The notes beneath the pieces are model-generated. The model worked only from the letters and a program-made list of their open reading frames with translations. It made no database searches and had not been told where the DNA came from. A stretch of DNA of 64,000 nt, taken from Argopecten irradians (lineage: Eukaryota > Mollusca > Bivalvia > Pectinida > Pectinidae). The translations under genes were made by a program, and so were the position numbers. Below, piece by piece: positions 36,421-48,333 of the stretch. The number at the start of each line of letters is the position of its first letter. Position 1 is the stretch's first letter. The stretch lies in NCBI RefSeq assembly GCF_041381155.1, contig NC_091134.1, positions 10,014,755 to 10,078,754 on the forward strand, read 5' to 3'.

Positions 36421-37218
36421 ATTCTCTGATTCAGATACTTTATATATGATGTGTACTATGTGTATGTGAAAAACACAATGCAGTAATATGCCACAGCTTG
36501 TTAGTGGTTACGATAATGATTTTATAATCTATTTCTGAATAATCTTTCGATTTAATTTTTCATCGATGAAATTACGTGTTGTTGACTTTTCTAACTAGTC
36601 TATGGTGAAGTATTAAGCAATGAACGTATTTCAGTTGACATTTATAGCAAATATACATAAACTGAAGAATGCCAACTGCACTTGGTAAGGTTACATAGTG
36701 GGACTGCAATGAAACTTTAAATAATGTATAGAACAAAGAACATTTACATGTTACAAATGTCAGCAATACATTGTATAAGAACAGTATTGACTTTTCAAGA
36801 AATACTTGATTGATCAATATTGCCAGAGACTAACGGATATTTTACGGTACATGCGATCACGGTTGTATTATTAACAATTTTATTGTCAACACCTTTACAG
36901 CAAAAACGAACAAAAACGCGTTTGCATTGTGTGTTGCATGGATGTCTTTCCCTACAGTATTAGATCGGTTTATCAAACATGATGAAAAAGTGGCAATTTC
37001 TATTTGATCTTTTATCCTTTAGAATAAAAACCAGAATTAGTGTAAGACATAGTTTACAAAATATTCACGTCTATTTAAAATGATTGTACAGTAATTGAGA
37101 GAAATTGCTTTGCAAACACTGTTTTATTAAATGTAAGAAAAACGAAATAAATACACACCAAATCAAATACTTCTTCTATTGATATTGTAAAATGCTATTT
37201 CTGATATAAAAAAATACT

Positions 37219-37561
37219 TTAAAGATGCTACACTGCTGACGAATAGTATCTATTCTTTATCAAAAACAGGAGCAGACGAATTATAGTATTTCTCTTTGGT
37301 TAAAAAGTGACATACTTTACTCCATTATCATAATCGAAACGGCTTTTTTTGTTTTGAGTTTAAAATATTACAAATAATTAATAACGTCCTTACAAAATCC
37401 TTAACAATATGCCCTATATGAAATGCAGTGCTTATTGAGGATGTACCAAAAGCAAAGCAAATTATTCCATATGTATATTTGTGTTAATTAGACACATATA
37501 CACATGATAAAACATCAGTTATTATTCAAATGATGGGTATCGTGCAGTGGAGCATCTTTAA
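37219..37561. mobile_element. TTAA-flanked MITE, best-preserved short copy
   Basis: TTAA-AGATGCTACACTGCTGAC at the left and CGTGCAGTGGAGCATCT-TTAA at the right, about 335 bases. The equivalent place in copy 3 of the tandem unit (about 62892) has a single TTAA and no element. A degraded version occupies copy 2 (about 47770-48010). Confidence 0.8.
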
Positions 37562-40340
37562 TATTACAACATTTGAATTAAATCTAATGTGAACCAGTTA
37601 AAACAACGTCGATTGGTGAAAGAAAGTACATGTTTTACAAATTTTAACTTATGGATTGGAGTAGTAACCATAAATATATCACACTTTGAAATATGTCATT
37701 CTCAGATGTAACATAAGATGTTGAAAATCTCATATGTACAATCGATTTGTTCTCTTAATTTCCAATTGTCTTCATTTCATCATCTTAAATTGGCATGCCC
37801 AGCCATCCAGAAGCAATTCCCTCGACATCAAGATGACCCAGTATGGATATAAACACATATCAGAGACTCATGAAGGGCTTTGTAATGACTGCGCTTATCA
37901 GTAACAGGGGAGACAATCAATGTACATTTGTATGCCATTCCCTGAAAGACAAATGTGTTGTATATCTTTTCAATATGTAATCAATAACACCATTCAAAGA
38001 AACTTTTACACGAAAAAAAATAATATGGGTTGTAGATAATGCTGCAAGGTTCCGGCGTTTATGGACCATTCTGTCAATATCCATTACAGTACCAAATTTG
38101 TCGGTAAAATCGAGTCAAAATATTAAAAAAAATATATTATTTTGGCATACCCCTAAAACGATTTACAAAAATTGATCTAAAATGAATAATGTCCTAAAAC
38201 ATGATATGCGTTTATCATAATTTGATATGTTAACATAACAAATATAATTCTGTCTAGATTACCACTTCTGTATTTCTTTCACAGGTCATATCTAAATTCT
38301 TGTTGGCAGTTGTAGTTGAATTGGTACCTAATGAGAAGACTTTGCTTCAAAATTTCACTTTATCGCAAACATTTGTTTATCTTTAATTTGTCAATTAGAA
38401 CAAAAGAGAATAGTTCACACATGCAATTGTTGTTATTTAAGTCATTATTATAAGTTAATACCATATTTAACCCAATCAAAGCCCTTTATTTACATAAATG
38501 GTATACCTTTGCATGATCGTCGTCAAATTGAAAACGGTGAAATCAGATTCCCGTACATTTAGGTGAGTCGACATACCATATTAACGTAAACTACAGAATT
38601 CCTAAAGACTTTCTTGAGGAAAATCTCCGGTTGTAGTCCCAACCAGCAATTCATGTTGTTTTTATTCTCGTAACAATGTTTGGACACATATTATATCTTG
38701 ATGTCAATATTCGACTTAATATTTATGATATGTTCATGTATTTTAATAAGTTTGGTCAGATGATAATAAAGAAAAGACGCATTGGTTAGTAATTGACAAA
38801 ATATGCCACAATACAAAACATACATTAACAAATGAAATATAAGAAAGATTGATGACTTGGAAATAATAGTTCTTGCTTCCATCATGATAACCTCGTTTCT
38901 TTACCTGGTGAGGTGGGTTTTTTTGTCAGTAATGTTGAATGTGTATAGTCAGATGATAACATAAGACACAGAAAATTATACTAGACTTTTTATATACTGT
39001 CACATATCAAGGCGAGGTGTTATTCTTACCATTACTAATACCGCTACCCACGCATGTTCCTTTTATACCTCCTATCGTACAAGTAGGCGGTGAAGCTGTA
39101 CAGCCGGATACATTATCTCGAAACAATATATGTGTATATCAATATGGGTCATGATAAGTACTGTAACCCATTCCAATGGCTAACAAAATATCGACATTCA
39201 AACTTTCCTTCGTTAAGACCTACTGTGCCAAGCATAAATACCCAAAAGGCAGTTCAATAAGCAAAAATAGAAATGGTTGTAACGATAACAAGTACGGCAT
39301 AGACCAAAATCTTTTATGTTATGGGACAGGAATTGAATAAACAAGAATTCATAAATCAATTCACTGTTAGATTACAGTACTTCGTTTTTGCTACAGTTAC
39401 AAAAAATGTTTAATTAAATATAATACTTTTTGCAATTCATGCCAAATTATATCTATAATATGATCGTATTAAGTAACTTAAATACGAAACATCACTATTA
39501 ATATTACAAATTGCGGTATGTGATCAATCATATCCAAATGCTTACCAGCACCACTTGCAGAGCGGGCTTTGAAGGTGACGGTCGGAAATCAAATAGAATT
39601 TGAAAGTTAAAACAATATGAGTATGAGGGTCTATGAAATCTAATATATACCATAATAAACGTTCATAATTCAGTCCTTCTTTGTCGTCATGGACAATGAT
39701 GTATTTCGAATCACAAACGAAACTTGGATATTTTTATCATTTAGATGAAATTGTGATTGGATTATCGTTTACTGATGTGTTATAATCGCATCAACGGATT
39801 TTAGCTAATGCGGTATAAACGGGTGACTGTTTACCTGTCAATGTGCAGTTAAAGACACATTTCTTGCCTCCGGTGCATGTGGATGAGCTGCATGTTGGAT
39901 TATATGTTTAATGAAAATAATTTGTATTGTGTTCCACATGTGCTTCGATGTATATCACAAACGACGAATCGCATGCATTCAAACTGAAATATACATTTGT
40001 AGTCAATGTGTGTTATAAAGTTAGCCGCTTACAAAATGGTATGCTAATATAATTTTAAAATAATCAAAATTGAAAATTTATCTTTTAAACTTTATCAAAA
40101 GAAAATTTATTTAACCAAACTTTGCCAGTAAAGATATATTCGCTAATATGTTTTATTATTGTATTTCGTGCATCATCAAACACAAATCCTATAATTAGAT
40201 ATTTTTGATATTGGTTTAAGGATTAAATTATCTTTCTGGTGGTTAAATCGAAGGATAAAGTTGAGTGGGCAATCAATATTTGTTTCATGAACTGCTTTAA
40301 TCCTTATATTTAAAGTCTTATCAATTATAGCACATTTTTT

Positions 40341-40341
<1 letters not shown>

Positions 40342-40373
<32 letters not shown>
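40342..40373. repeat. C32 homopolymer
   Basis: Thirty-two C in a row, flanked on both sides by the same CACATTTTTTAC. It lies in a pseudogene C intron and is absent from the matching part of copy 2. It could form i-motif or G-quadruplex structures, and its length may be inexact in the assembly. Confidence 0.9.
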
Positions 40374-41349
40374 ACATTTTTTACCTTATTAAGTGTTTAT
40401 GACATTTATGAAATTAAAATTTTACCGCTTGGCTCCAACAGGCATATGGCCCATCCAGTCGAAGTGTCGGAAATTCCCGCCTATTTATCAATGGACATAC
40501 AAATGCTATAATCGTTTTATTTATCTGATGTTAAAATAGTGCAAATCAGGTTGATTCTTGTCTTTTGTATCGTATTATTACCTATGCTTACACACTTCAT
40601 AACGTTACAGGATATTTAGCGTAGTTGTGACGCGAAGAACGATTCAAACCGCCTACGTCAAGGAGGTGTGACGAAAAATACATGAATACACGAATGTTTT
40701 TATTGTAACATATCATTATTTTAAAGTTTTTCAATTGAATCGGACATCGTTTCAGGGCCCACTATACTGTAAATGTTTTCCGTTTTCAGAATGTATGCAT
40801 TGGGATTCAAGCACTTCAATAAATATTAGATATATCGATTACAAGTTTCGTAAAAACTACAACTGTATGATTCCGTTTCATTAATATTTCGAAACAGGCA
40901 AACCAAACTTACATTGCATGTAACTTGAGGGCCTAGTCTAGGCGATCACAATAGGCTAGATAACGAACAGGACTTGTCAGTCCCTGAGCTGAATTAACTC
41001 ATTGTCGTGCTAGTAACATGTCGCTGCCGACAGACAACATGTAAACATGGCGACGTCATTGGAATGTACAAAACTGTATATTGTACAACATTGTAAATTT
41101 ATCATATGCACGGAGGCATTGCACAAAAAGATACGGTAGTAACATCAACAGTGTAACTTTTCTACATTTCTGTATTTAGACACGTAGATGTATTTCAATT
41201 TATGTGTGATCAACTCTATTTTAATACAAGTTCCTCGAACATACGATCGGTACATGCAGGTAGGGCGTTAGATAAATATGTACTATTGTATTATCTTTTA
41301 TCATATTCCTAACTAACTATATTCTTCCTAACGTCTCCCTTGACATCCC

Positions 41350-41490
41350 ATCACGTTTGGCCTTCTGTTAAGAACTCGACCCTGTGAGGTAGGCACTGTT
41401 CCCTGGCCGAGACATACCGAAGTCTATACAAATGGTAGTTTCAGCTCCTGCTTTGCGCTCAGCATTGAGATTATCAACACCAGCGCATTA
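41350..41490 (+). repeat. Truncated dispersed repeat (matches 53775-53905)
   Basis: Shares CTGTGAGGTAGGC, CCTGGCCGAGACA and GCGCTCAGCAT with the longer element in copy 2. Here it stops at ATTGAGATTATC and joins sequence that lies 1.9 kb further on in copy 2, showing a deletion. Confidence 0.6.
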
Positions 41491-42589
41491 CAATTAGGGC
41501 TACAACGGCAAAGAGATAAAGATTATGGGAACTATTGTTTAATTTATCTATTGAAAATAGTTAAGGAAGAGGTGAAATTGTAAAATTAACGGTACGCTAA
41601 AAGTTATGTACCTTTGCTTTTAATTGCCAAAATACATACAATTTGGATCGTTTGAATAAATGAACAAGAGTAGCAATACAACCTACATATTATAAGATCG
41701 CGCGAAAACATTGTGGAATGCATAAATTAAAAATAACATACTCACCTCCGTAGACAATGACTATAGTCAACACAATGAAAACACATGTAACAGGAAGTTT
41801 CTCCAAAGAAGAAAAAACTAATAAAGTGGATACATACGTGTAGTAAAGTTAAGAAAGAAAAGAACTGGATTTTATAGGATCAAATCATTTATATCGTAAT
41901 GCGATTTTCAATTATTTAAAAAAAAAAACAAATAGTTATACAATATAGAAGAAAAGTATCAATCATAAAAAGTACTCAAATACTGTACAGTCAATTATTA
42001 TAATATGTTTAACGAATTGCGTATCGGCTTGCATGATCACATTTTAGTTATTGAGGGCACTCTCTCACAACGATGTTTTTTTTTTTATTAAAAAAGCCAA
42101 ATATGTTCTCTTGTGAATGGCGTTGGCAATAATCATTGTTTAATGCAAAACGAGTTTTGAAAATTGGAAAAACAGTACATTATATATTTAAAGAAAGAGG
42201 GAAGATGGCGACTGAAAAGGTAATCCTGATAGTGTTTTCTAGAAAAAGGCTAAGTTATTGACGATTGGCAATACATTTAAGATACTTCATTGTCCTTTTG
42301 AGTAGGTTTGACAAATACTTATTGTTTTTTATAATGAATTCCCAGAAATAAATATAAATCTAAATTAATAAGAATTAATAAAAGTCAAGCGTGTTGTTCT
42401 CAAAACAATAACGAACATTATAAAATATCTAATCTATATCAATGTACAAAAATAGAATAGCCTTTATAAAATATACGCACACATAAAAGAAAAACCGTAT
42501 AATGATATTATTTTAATTCATTCTAAACTTACAATAATGAATGATATATTCCTTATGTTCAAATGTGGTAGTTTTCAGGCGAATATGAC

Positions 42590-42623
42590 TTTATACTGTA
42601 AATGTTACTATGGTGTGACGTCA
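42590..42623 (-). promoter_or_regulatory. Relict promoter of pseudogene C
   Basis: TATAAAG on the - strand at about 42595-42589 and a CRE-type TGACGTCA at 42616-42623, at the same spacing as in gene D. The E-box of gene D is CACATG here. Confidence 0.5.
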
Positions 42624-43299
42624 AATCAATTTTAAACACATGATGTTACCACATGTCAGGCTAAAGGTATTTGTAAATCAATATCGTGTCTCATTTATTA
42701 TAAGACCATACTTGATACTTAAGATTAGTCCACAATCTTTATTTTTATGTTGTATAAAAGTAGACTACGACCTACCGACGTAATTTTCGTATTTTTCTGA
42801 ATTCAAAATTGCTTACAAAATCTTCAAAGACAAACGTTGACTCGCTGTAACACACATTGAAAAGCCCTGTTTGTTGATGTCGAAAATGAACCACAATTAA
42901 TTTTGAATTGTACTCACATCTTTATCTCAGCCTTAAGTAGTTTTGCAAAGATATGCCTTTTTTACGTCAAAATATTCTTCTGACACATTTTTTGACGTAA
43001 TTTATACACTATATGACAGAGTGCATGTTTTTTTTATGAGATGCAATTGCAATGTCCCATATGTTACCTGGTAAACTTGTGGTTGCTTTACAAATAGGTC
43101 AGGTTACACGTTATGTTTTAAATAGTAGTTTACAATGTGAATATGACGTGATGACCAATATAAATAACTCTATGGGCGTAATTTGTTTTCATATATCATG
43201 CTATATTATACATCCAGAGTTTGCCTTTGTAAGACCGTAAAACTTTCATATGTATACAAGGAGGATAATGGTATTCGACCTTTAGGGATCATAAATATG

Positions 43300-43460
43300 C
43301 AAAACCACACACTTGTGTTTTTCTAACGAATTAGACAACACGACTTTATTGTGCGGACGAATATATTCATGAGTACACGGAGCGTACGAGTGAATATATA
43401 CGTCCGCGCAATAAATGAGTGTTTTCTGATTCGTTAGAAAGATACAAGTGTGTGGTCTTG
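43300..43460. repeat. Fold-back element with arms of about 80 bases
   Basis: Arms 43300-43379 and 43381-43460 are near-complementary (ACCACACACTTGTGT, TTCTAACGAAT, GCGGACG). It begins exactly where copies 1 and 2 of the tandem unit stop matching. Confidence 0.8.
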
Positions 43461-43902
43461 CTTTTATCACATACCTTCCCTATTCGATGTAGATCGTTTT
43501 ATTGACTTTGAGATGATTAACAAAAATCTAAACGTTTCAGTTCGATTCGTCTTTCAAAAACCGGTCTGAACCAGTTTCGGTACAAGCCACTGCCTTGCTT
43601 GTCAGAGAAATGAGAGAAAATGCTACAAAGTGTAGATTTTGCAAACTATCTCGTTTTTTTAATTAAGTCAGTGAAATTATAACTCAACAAGTAAGATATA
43701 GGTTATGATTTTTTATATATGACAATTATTTCTCGTTAAGATTTACAACAATCACTTGTAAAATAAGATAAAAAACACAATAACATAGTAAATTCTCCCA
43801 ACTCGCGATATCATGGTCTGTTCGTAACGTCACCGACATCGGTCATACACTCAAAATTTCCCACGGCTTAACTACAGTCAGAATCGGAGTCCGGTAGCTG
43901 AG

Positions 43903-45051
43903 CTATACGTTTGTACTTATGATAAGGTGAAATGGGATATTGAAAGTTCCACCACTGATATTTGCACCAGAAAGCATTCCCGTCGATAGATTTTGTAGGC
44001 TTACGTCATTCTCACAACACGTGGTAAACTCCTCCTGTGTGGTGTTTCCGTCGTGATCATAGGCCTGTGTGATACTGTGGAAGTTACACTGGACGCTACA
44101 CTGGAGGATACAGCAGACTTTTTCACATTTTGAAGAATTTCGCATATTTAACGCTGTTGGTTAAATTAGGCAACGGCATAGTTATTTACGCTATTTACGA
44201 TTTTGTGACCAGATAACTGCAGGAGCAACACCTGAGTGTAGGAGTTTTGTACACAGTGTCTTTCTAAAGGATTGGTTTGTTTTCTTCTGTTTCGGATTAA
44301 ACGATCTCATGTGAGTACTGTTTCCCTCTCTTGTTTTTGTTGTTCTTTCGTTAAATTCCAGGTATTCTGATCCATTTTCATCCTGCTTCAATTCTATATC
44401 TCCCCTTGTCTGTTTTCATCAGACCCCCTGTACCCAAACAATTTAGTGTTATTGAACCAGACGGTGTTTAGCAAAGCATGTGAGTTTCCATGACCCAGCT
44501 GATAACATTCCCACATTTCCTTCTCGTTGTCTGAGACAGGTTGGGCTTTATTGGGACGATTCCCAAGTCCTTTCTGTTTCAACTTTTTACGCCGAGACTG
44601 AAGTACCTGACGACTCGTGGCAAATAAATCTGAGGTTAAAATGTTGAAACTATAACCATTTTTTCTCTGATAACGGTCAACACCCCTGTGAAAGCGTATC
44701 AGGCTCATAATTTGAACCATCATTCTTCTGAAGGTATTTAGTTCAAATGGCAGAATCTGAAGAACATCCCTGGGAGCTTGGATCCAGTCTTTGAATAGTG
44801 TAAATATGGGATGGAATAAGGTCATCGGCGTCGTCTAAATCAGATAAAACATGGTCATGGGTATCGGGGGTGGGGTCAGGATGAGGGGGAGCACACGACG
44901 CAATGGTTGAGGATGATGAACTAATTTCATTTCCAGACTTCGATGTTTCGTTACCTTCAATTTGAGGAATGCTTGATTTGTCCTCTGTCTCTGGATCCAT
45001 CAGTAAATCATGTAAATGTCGAAATCCCCAACACATGCCATTATAAACCAA
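43903..45051 (-). pseudogene. Decayed DUF3504 protein gene (Crypton-type tyrosine recombinase derivative)
   Basis: Transcription runs from 45051 down. An N-terminal acidic region (GMCWGFRHLHDLLMDPE) is followed by SRRKKLKQKGLGNRPNKA, HALLNTVWFNNTKLFGYRGS and KQDENGSEYLEFNERTTKTR, typical of the DUF3504 domain seen in Crypton-derived animal proteins. Further on are SFRKTLCTKLLHSGVAPAVI and a C-terminal MLSGANISGGTFNI, a usual ending of this family. The pieces lie in order but in different frames, with at least three interruptions and part of the middle missing, so it is not functional. It lies between copies 1 and 2 of the tandem unit and is absent between copies 2 and 3, so it arrived after the duplication or was lost once. 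Confidence 0.75.
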
Positions 45052-45859
45052 GGCAACGCCAGCTCTGATAACAATGTGTAAGCAGACGACAACTTGTTGT
45101 TATTTGCTGCCAACATCCTCCTTTTAATATTTCAAATTTAAATACTACCCAGAACTATTCTATGTTCACAACCTTATTCTTATTAATTTATATTTTAAAT
45201 AAAGTACAAAAATAAAATTTACAATTTATTAGGCCTAACTACACTAGCAATTTTTTTTCCAAAAATAAACCAATGCAATACAAGTGTATTATCCTAAAAA
45301 GTAGTTCCGGTTAGTAGGTGAATACAACGTTTCGTATTGTACATGTGCAATACAAAACATTGTATTTCATTGTCTGAAATTTGCTTGTATTACTATAACC
45401 AGATTCAACAGGTATATGATAAAATGTGCTAAAACCTGAGGTTTGCATTTTACAACACTTTGTGACCTCGATGGTGGAATATCCCCTATCCTTCATTACC
45501 AAATTTCCGTTAACATACCTCTCGGTCCTTCATTTTACTTTAATTTTTCAAAGAAAAGTATTACACAATGTTATGCCAGAGCAATAAGGTATTCCCAAAT
45601 AGCATACACATTTTTGACAAACTGAAAGACACAATAAGATAATTTCGTTGTATCTTATCTTGGTGAATGTATATATATATATATAATTCGTGACCTTACC
45701 GACTTTTTTCCTATACTCGATCACATTGTACAAGTATGCGTACAACAGCAATCTATATAGCGCCAATATTCAATGAAGAAGAACAATCAAAGAGAAAGGA
45801 TTGATTCTATATATTACATGTATTTAAATTCTAAAATAACACTGTTGATGTCTTGAAGA

Positions 45860-46700
45860 AATATAGTGGTGGATTTTATTGATTTGTCACTACAGTCAAA
45901 GCACTGCGTCATACGTGACGTAACGACTGTCGTCGGAATTCCATTCATATATTGGCAGTCAAAGCTTCTCCGAGTCGCTCTCGATCACCATGATCAGACG
46001 ATGTTTTGGGTGTGGACCTTGTGTTGTTATGTCGACATTTATTCATCAGTTGTTCATATGGGGTCCAGCGAACATGATTTCTATACGAGTGTCCGACCTT
46101 TGTTGTGATACAGGATCATGTGTACATCACAGTGTGTTAACAACTGCACTGCCCCTCATTGGTCATTCCAAACATCTTTTGCGTATGACTTTTGACTTTT
46201 GTCTATCATTTATTGTTTTTTTAAACTGCATTGATTAACAGATTGATGCATATGTCAGATATTTATATCATAATAGTGGGTCTCTCATTAGTTTAGAAAA
46301 AAACTTGGGTATGGGTTAGAGATCAACTTTAAATCTAAATAAATGGGATTAACGATTTTCATAATGAGCAACTTTCGTTGTATGATTTTCGAATAAAGAT
46401 GATAAACGATAGTAACTTTTTGGAGAACTTATACATATTAATATTGAAAATAACCGATTACGCAGTGCGTGGTCGATATTTTGTCTTTGGTCGATATAAC
46501 CACGTGTTTTCAAAGTAAAACATTACATTGTATATTCACTTAATGCTTAGAATACCATCAACTGAAACAATTGGAAGGCATATATTCTTGTTCCTTCCCC
46601 GATTAGAAAATCCTCTTGGATACTAAACACATATGTACATATATTTACATTCAGATTCGTTGTTTCTCTCACGCTTGATAACGCTTACAGTAAAAGCAAA
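45860..46700. other. Well-conserved non-coding block, repeated at 60320-61200
   Basis: The two copies differ at only a few per cent. Overlapping short open frames in two frames (45866-46108 and 45990-46238) are present in both copies, but the changes do not favour silent sites, so I read this as a recent duplicate and not a gene. A (TA)n tract lies before it in both copies (about 45669 and 60120). Confidence 0.6.
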
Positions 46701-47664
46701 TACTTTTCGTAAAATGAAACGACATTAATATAATTATGTTATTGCAGGCCAAGAGCCGCAAAACAAGAATTTCAAATCTATTCATAATTATTTGACTCTT
46801 ATACCTAATAAATGATATTCTAGTTCTTCTATTCGCATACAGTGTCTATGTTGAAGCTTAAACTGTAGTTATCATCATATTGATAGAAATTAAAACCGTC
46901 ATATGCCACATTTTGTTTGCGGTTATGATAACGTTTTGTGTAAACTATTTCCAAATAACCGGTTGATTAATTTTTTTTATCGATGATTATGTCTTTTAGA
47001 ATTTTCTTACTTCTCTATAATAACTTTTAAAGCAAAGACCATATACATGTTGTTAAAAATACATTGGATATGTACGGTAATGTCTTTTCAAGGAATACTT
47101 TTGAGTTATAAATTTGTGCCAGTCCGCCAATTCCCTGGATGATGTTGACACTACGCCTGTTTGTGTTTTTGCTTCGTATTCCTCTTTAAGTCACGCACCT
47201 GTTCTGTCAACCGTTTGTCAATTTCAATACAAACTACATGTAGTTAACATTTACAAACATGTTTTCCACATCAATATTAAGCATCCTTCGGAGTAGATCA
47301 TAACTGTGTGTGTTTAAAGTCCTTACATTTCAACATATTGGCGCCAAGAACCAGGAAAAAAGTAACGTTATCTGTTGAAACTGTATTGCCGGAGACTAAT
47401 GAATACGGAAATGTGACTAAGGTTGTAATATTAGTCAGCACCTTTGCAGCTAAAATGAATACAACGCGTTTGTATAGTGTGCCTTTCCTTATAGCATTAG
47501 ATCGGTTTATCAAACATTATGAAACAGCGGCAATTTCTATTTGATCCTTTTCCTTTAGAATAAAAACCAGAATAAGTGTAAGAAATAGTTTATAAAACAT
47601 TTAAGTCTATTTAAAATGAGTGTACAATAATTAAGAGAAACTGCTACAAAACTTTGCAAACAAT

Positions 47665-47671
47665 GTTTTAT
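47665..47671 (-). terminator. Possible polyadenylation signal of gene D
   Basis: AAATAAAA on the - strand, about 665 bases after the gene D stop. It is also present in copy 3 (about 62781) and altered in copy 1 (37122). It is distant, so placement is tentative. Confidence 0.3.
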
Positions 47672-47769
47672 TTAATGTAAAAAAAAAACGAAATAAATAC
47701 ATTTCACATCACACACTTCTTCCCATGATATCATAACACACTATTTCTTTGTATATTGATATAAAAATA

Positions 47770-48010
47770 CTTTGGTGACAAAAATTACTTACTTTACTCC
47801 ATTACTCCATTACCACCAAAGTTTTTATTTTACTTTTAGGTAAAAATATTTAAATAATCAATTGAGCTCCGAAAAAACCCTACGGCACTATACCAAAAAC
47901 AAAGCGTATTATTTGATACGTATTTTTGTGTTAATTTAACACATATACACATGATTAAACATCAGTTATTGTTCAAATAATGGGCATCGTCAATGGACCA
48001 TCTTTATCAT
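47770..48010. mobile_element. Degraded TTAA-family MITE in copy 2
   Basis: Sits at the position of the 37219-37561 element. The right half is recognisable (ACATATACACATGAT, ATGGGCATCGTCAATGGACC), while the left end is largely lost. Confidence 0.55.
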
Positions 48011-48333
48011 TACCCGTTTCGAATAAAATTAATTTAAATTAAATATATATTTTGTATATATCGTAAGCCAGTTAGAAACAACGTCGATTGATGAAAGAAA
48101 AGTATTAAAAATCTAAACCAATGGTTTACTGCTGTAAACCATAACTATATCACACTTTGAAATATGTCAAATTCAGATATAACGTAAGACATTAAAAATC
48201 TCATATGGACAATCAATGTGTCCTCTCAATTTTCAACTGTCTTCATTTCATCATGTCATGCTAAGCCATCCGTCATTAGCTTGAAGAAAGAATGCCCTCG
48301 ACATCAGGACGACACAGCGCTGATACACACTTA

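Larger units (their letters stand above)
37865..42600 (-). pseudogene. Gene C: broken paralogue of gene D
   Basis: Recognisable remnants match gene D exons: exon 1 end near 42533, signal-peptide exon about 41805-41748, first Cys exon about 39903-39835, 21-base exon about 39565-39545, second Cys exon about 39117-39031, exon 7 about 38329-38294, and GPI-tail exon about 37913-37865. The lesions are in the sequence. The start ATG at the exon 1 end is ATT, and the acceptor of the signal exon is TTG instead of TAG. The first Cys exon acceptor is AT instead of AG, and the last Cys of the second module is Gly (GGT for TGT). The repeat-stalk exon is deleted with about 2 kb, exon 7 lost its GTAAG donor, and the tail exon lost its acceptor region. 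TATA-like and TGACGTCA sites remain upstream. Confidence 0.8.
34500..43300 (-). repeat. Tandem unit, copy 1 (carries pseudogene C)
   Basis: Matches copy 2 (45428-57700) from about 34500 ↔ 46130 through 36900 ↔ 47440, 38300 ↔ 48700, 39050 ↔ 51390 and 41760 ↔ 56180 to 43260 ↔ 57670. Compared with copy 2 it lacks about 2 kb with the stalk exon and about 1.9 kb after 41490. It has gained the repeats at 34905 and 35596. It is the most diverged of the three copies. Confidence 0.8.

Noticed and set aside
45866-46238. Two overlapping open frames repeated at 60325-60700
   Set aside because: Both frames persist only because the blocks are a recent duplication; no splice, domain or codon signal.
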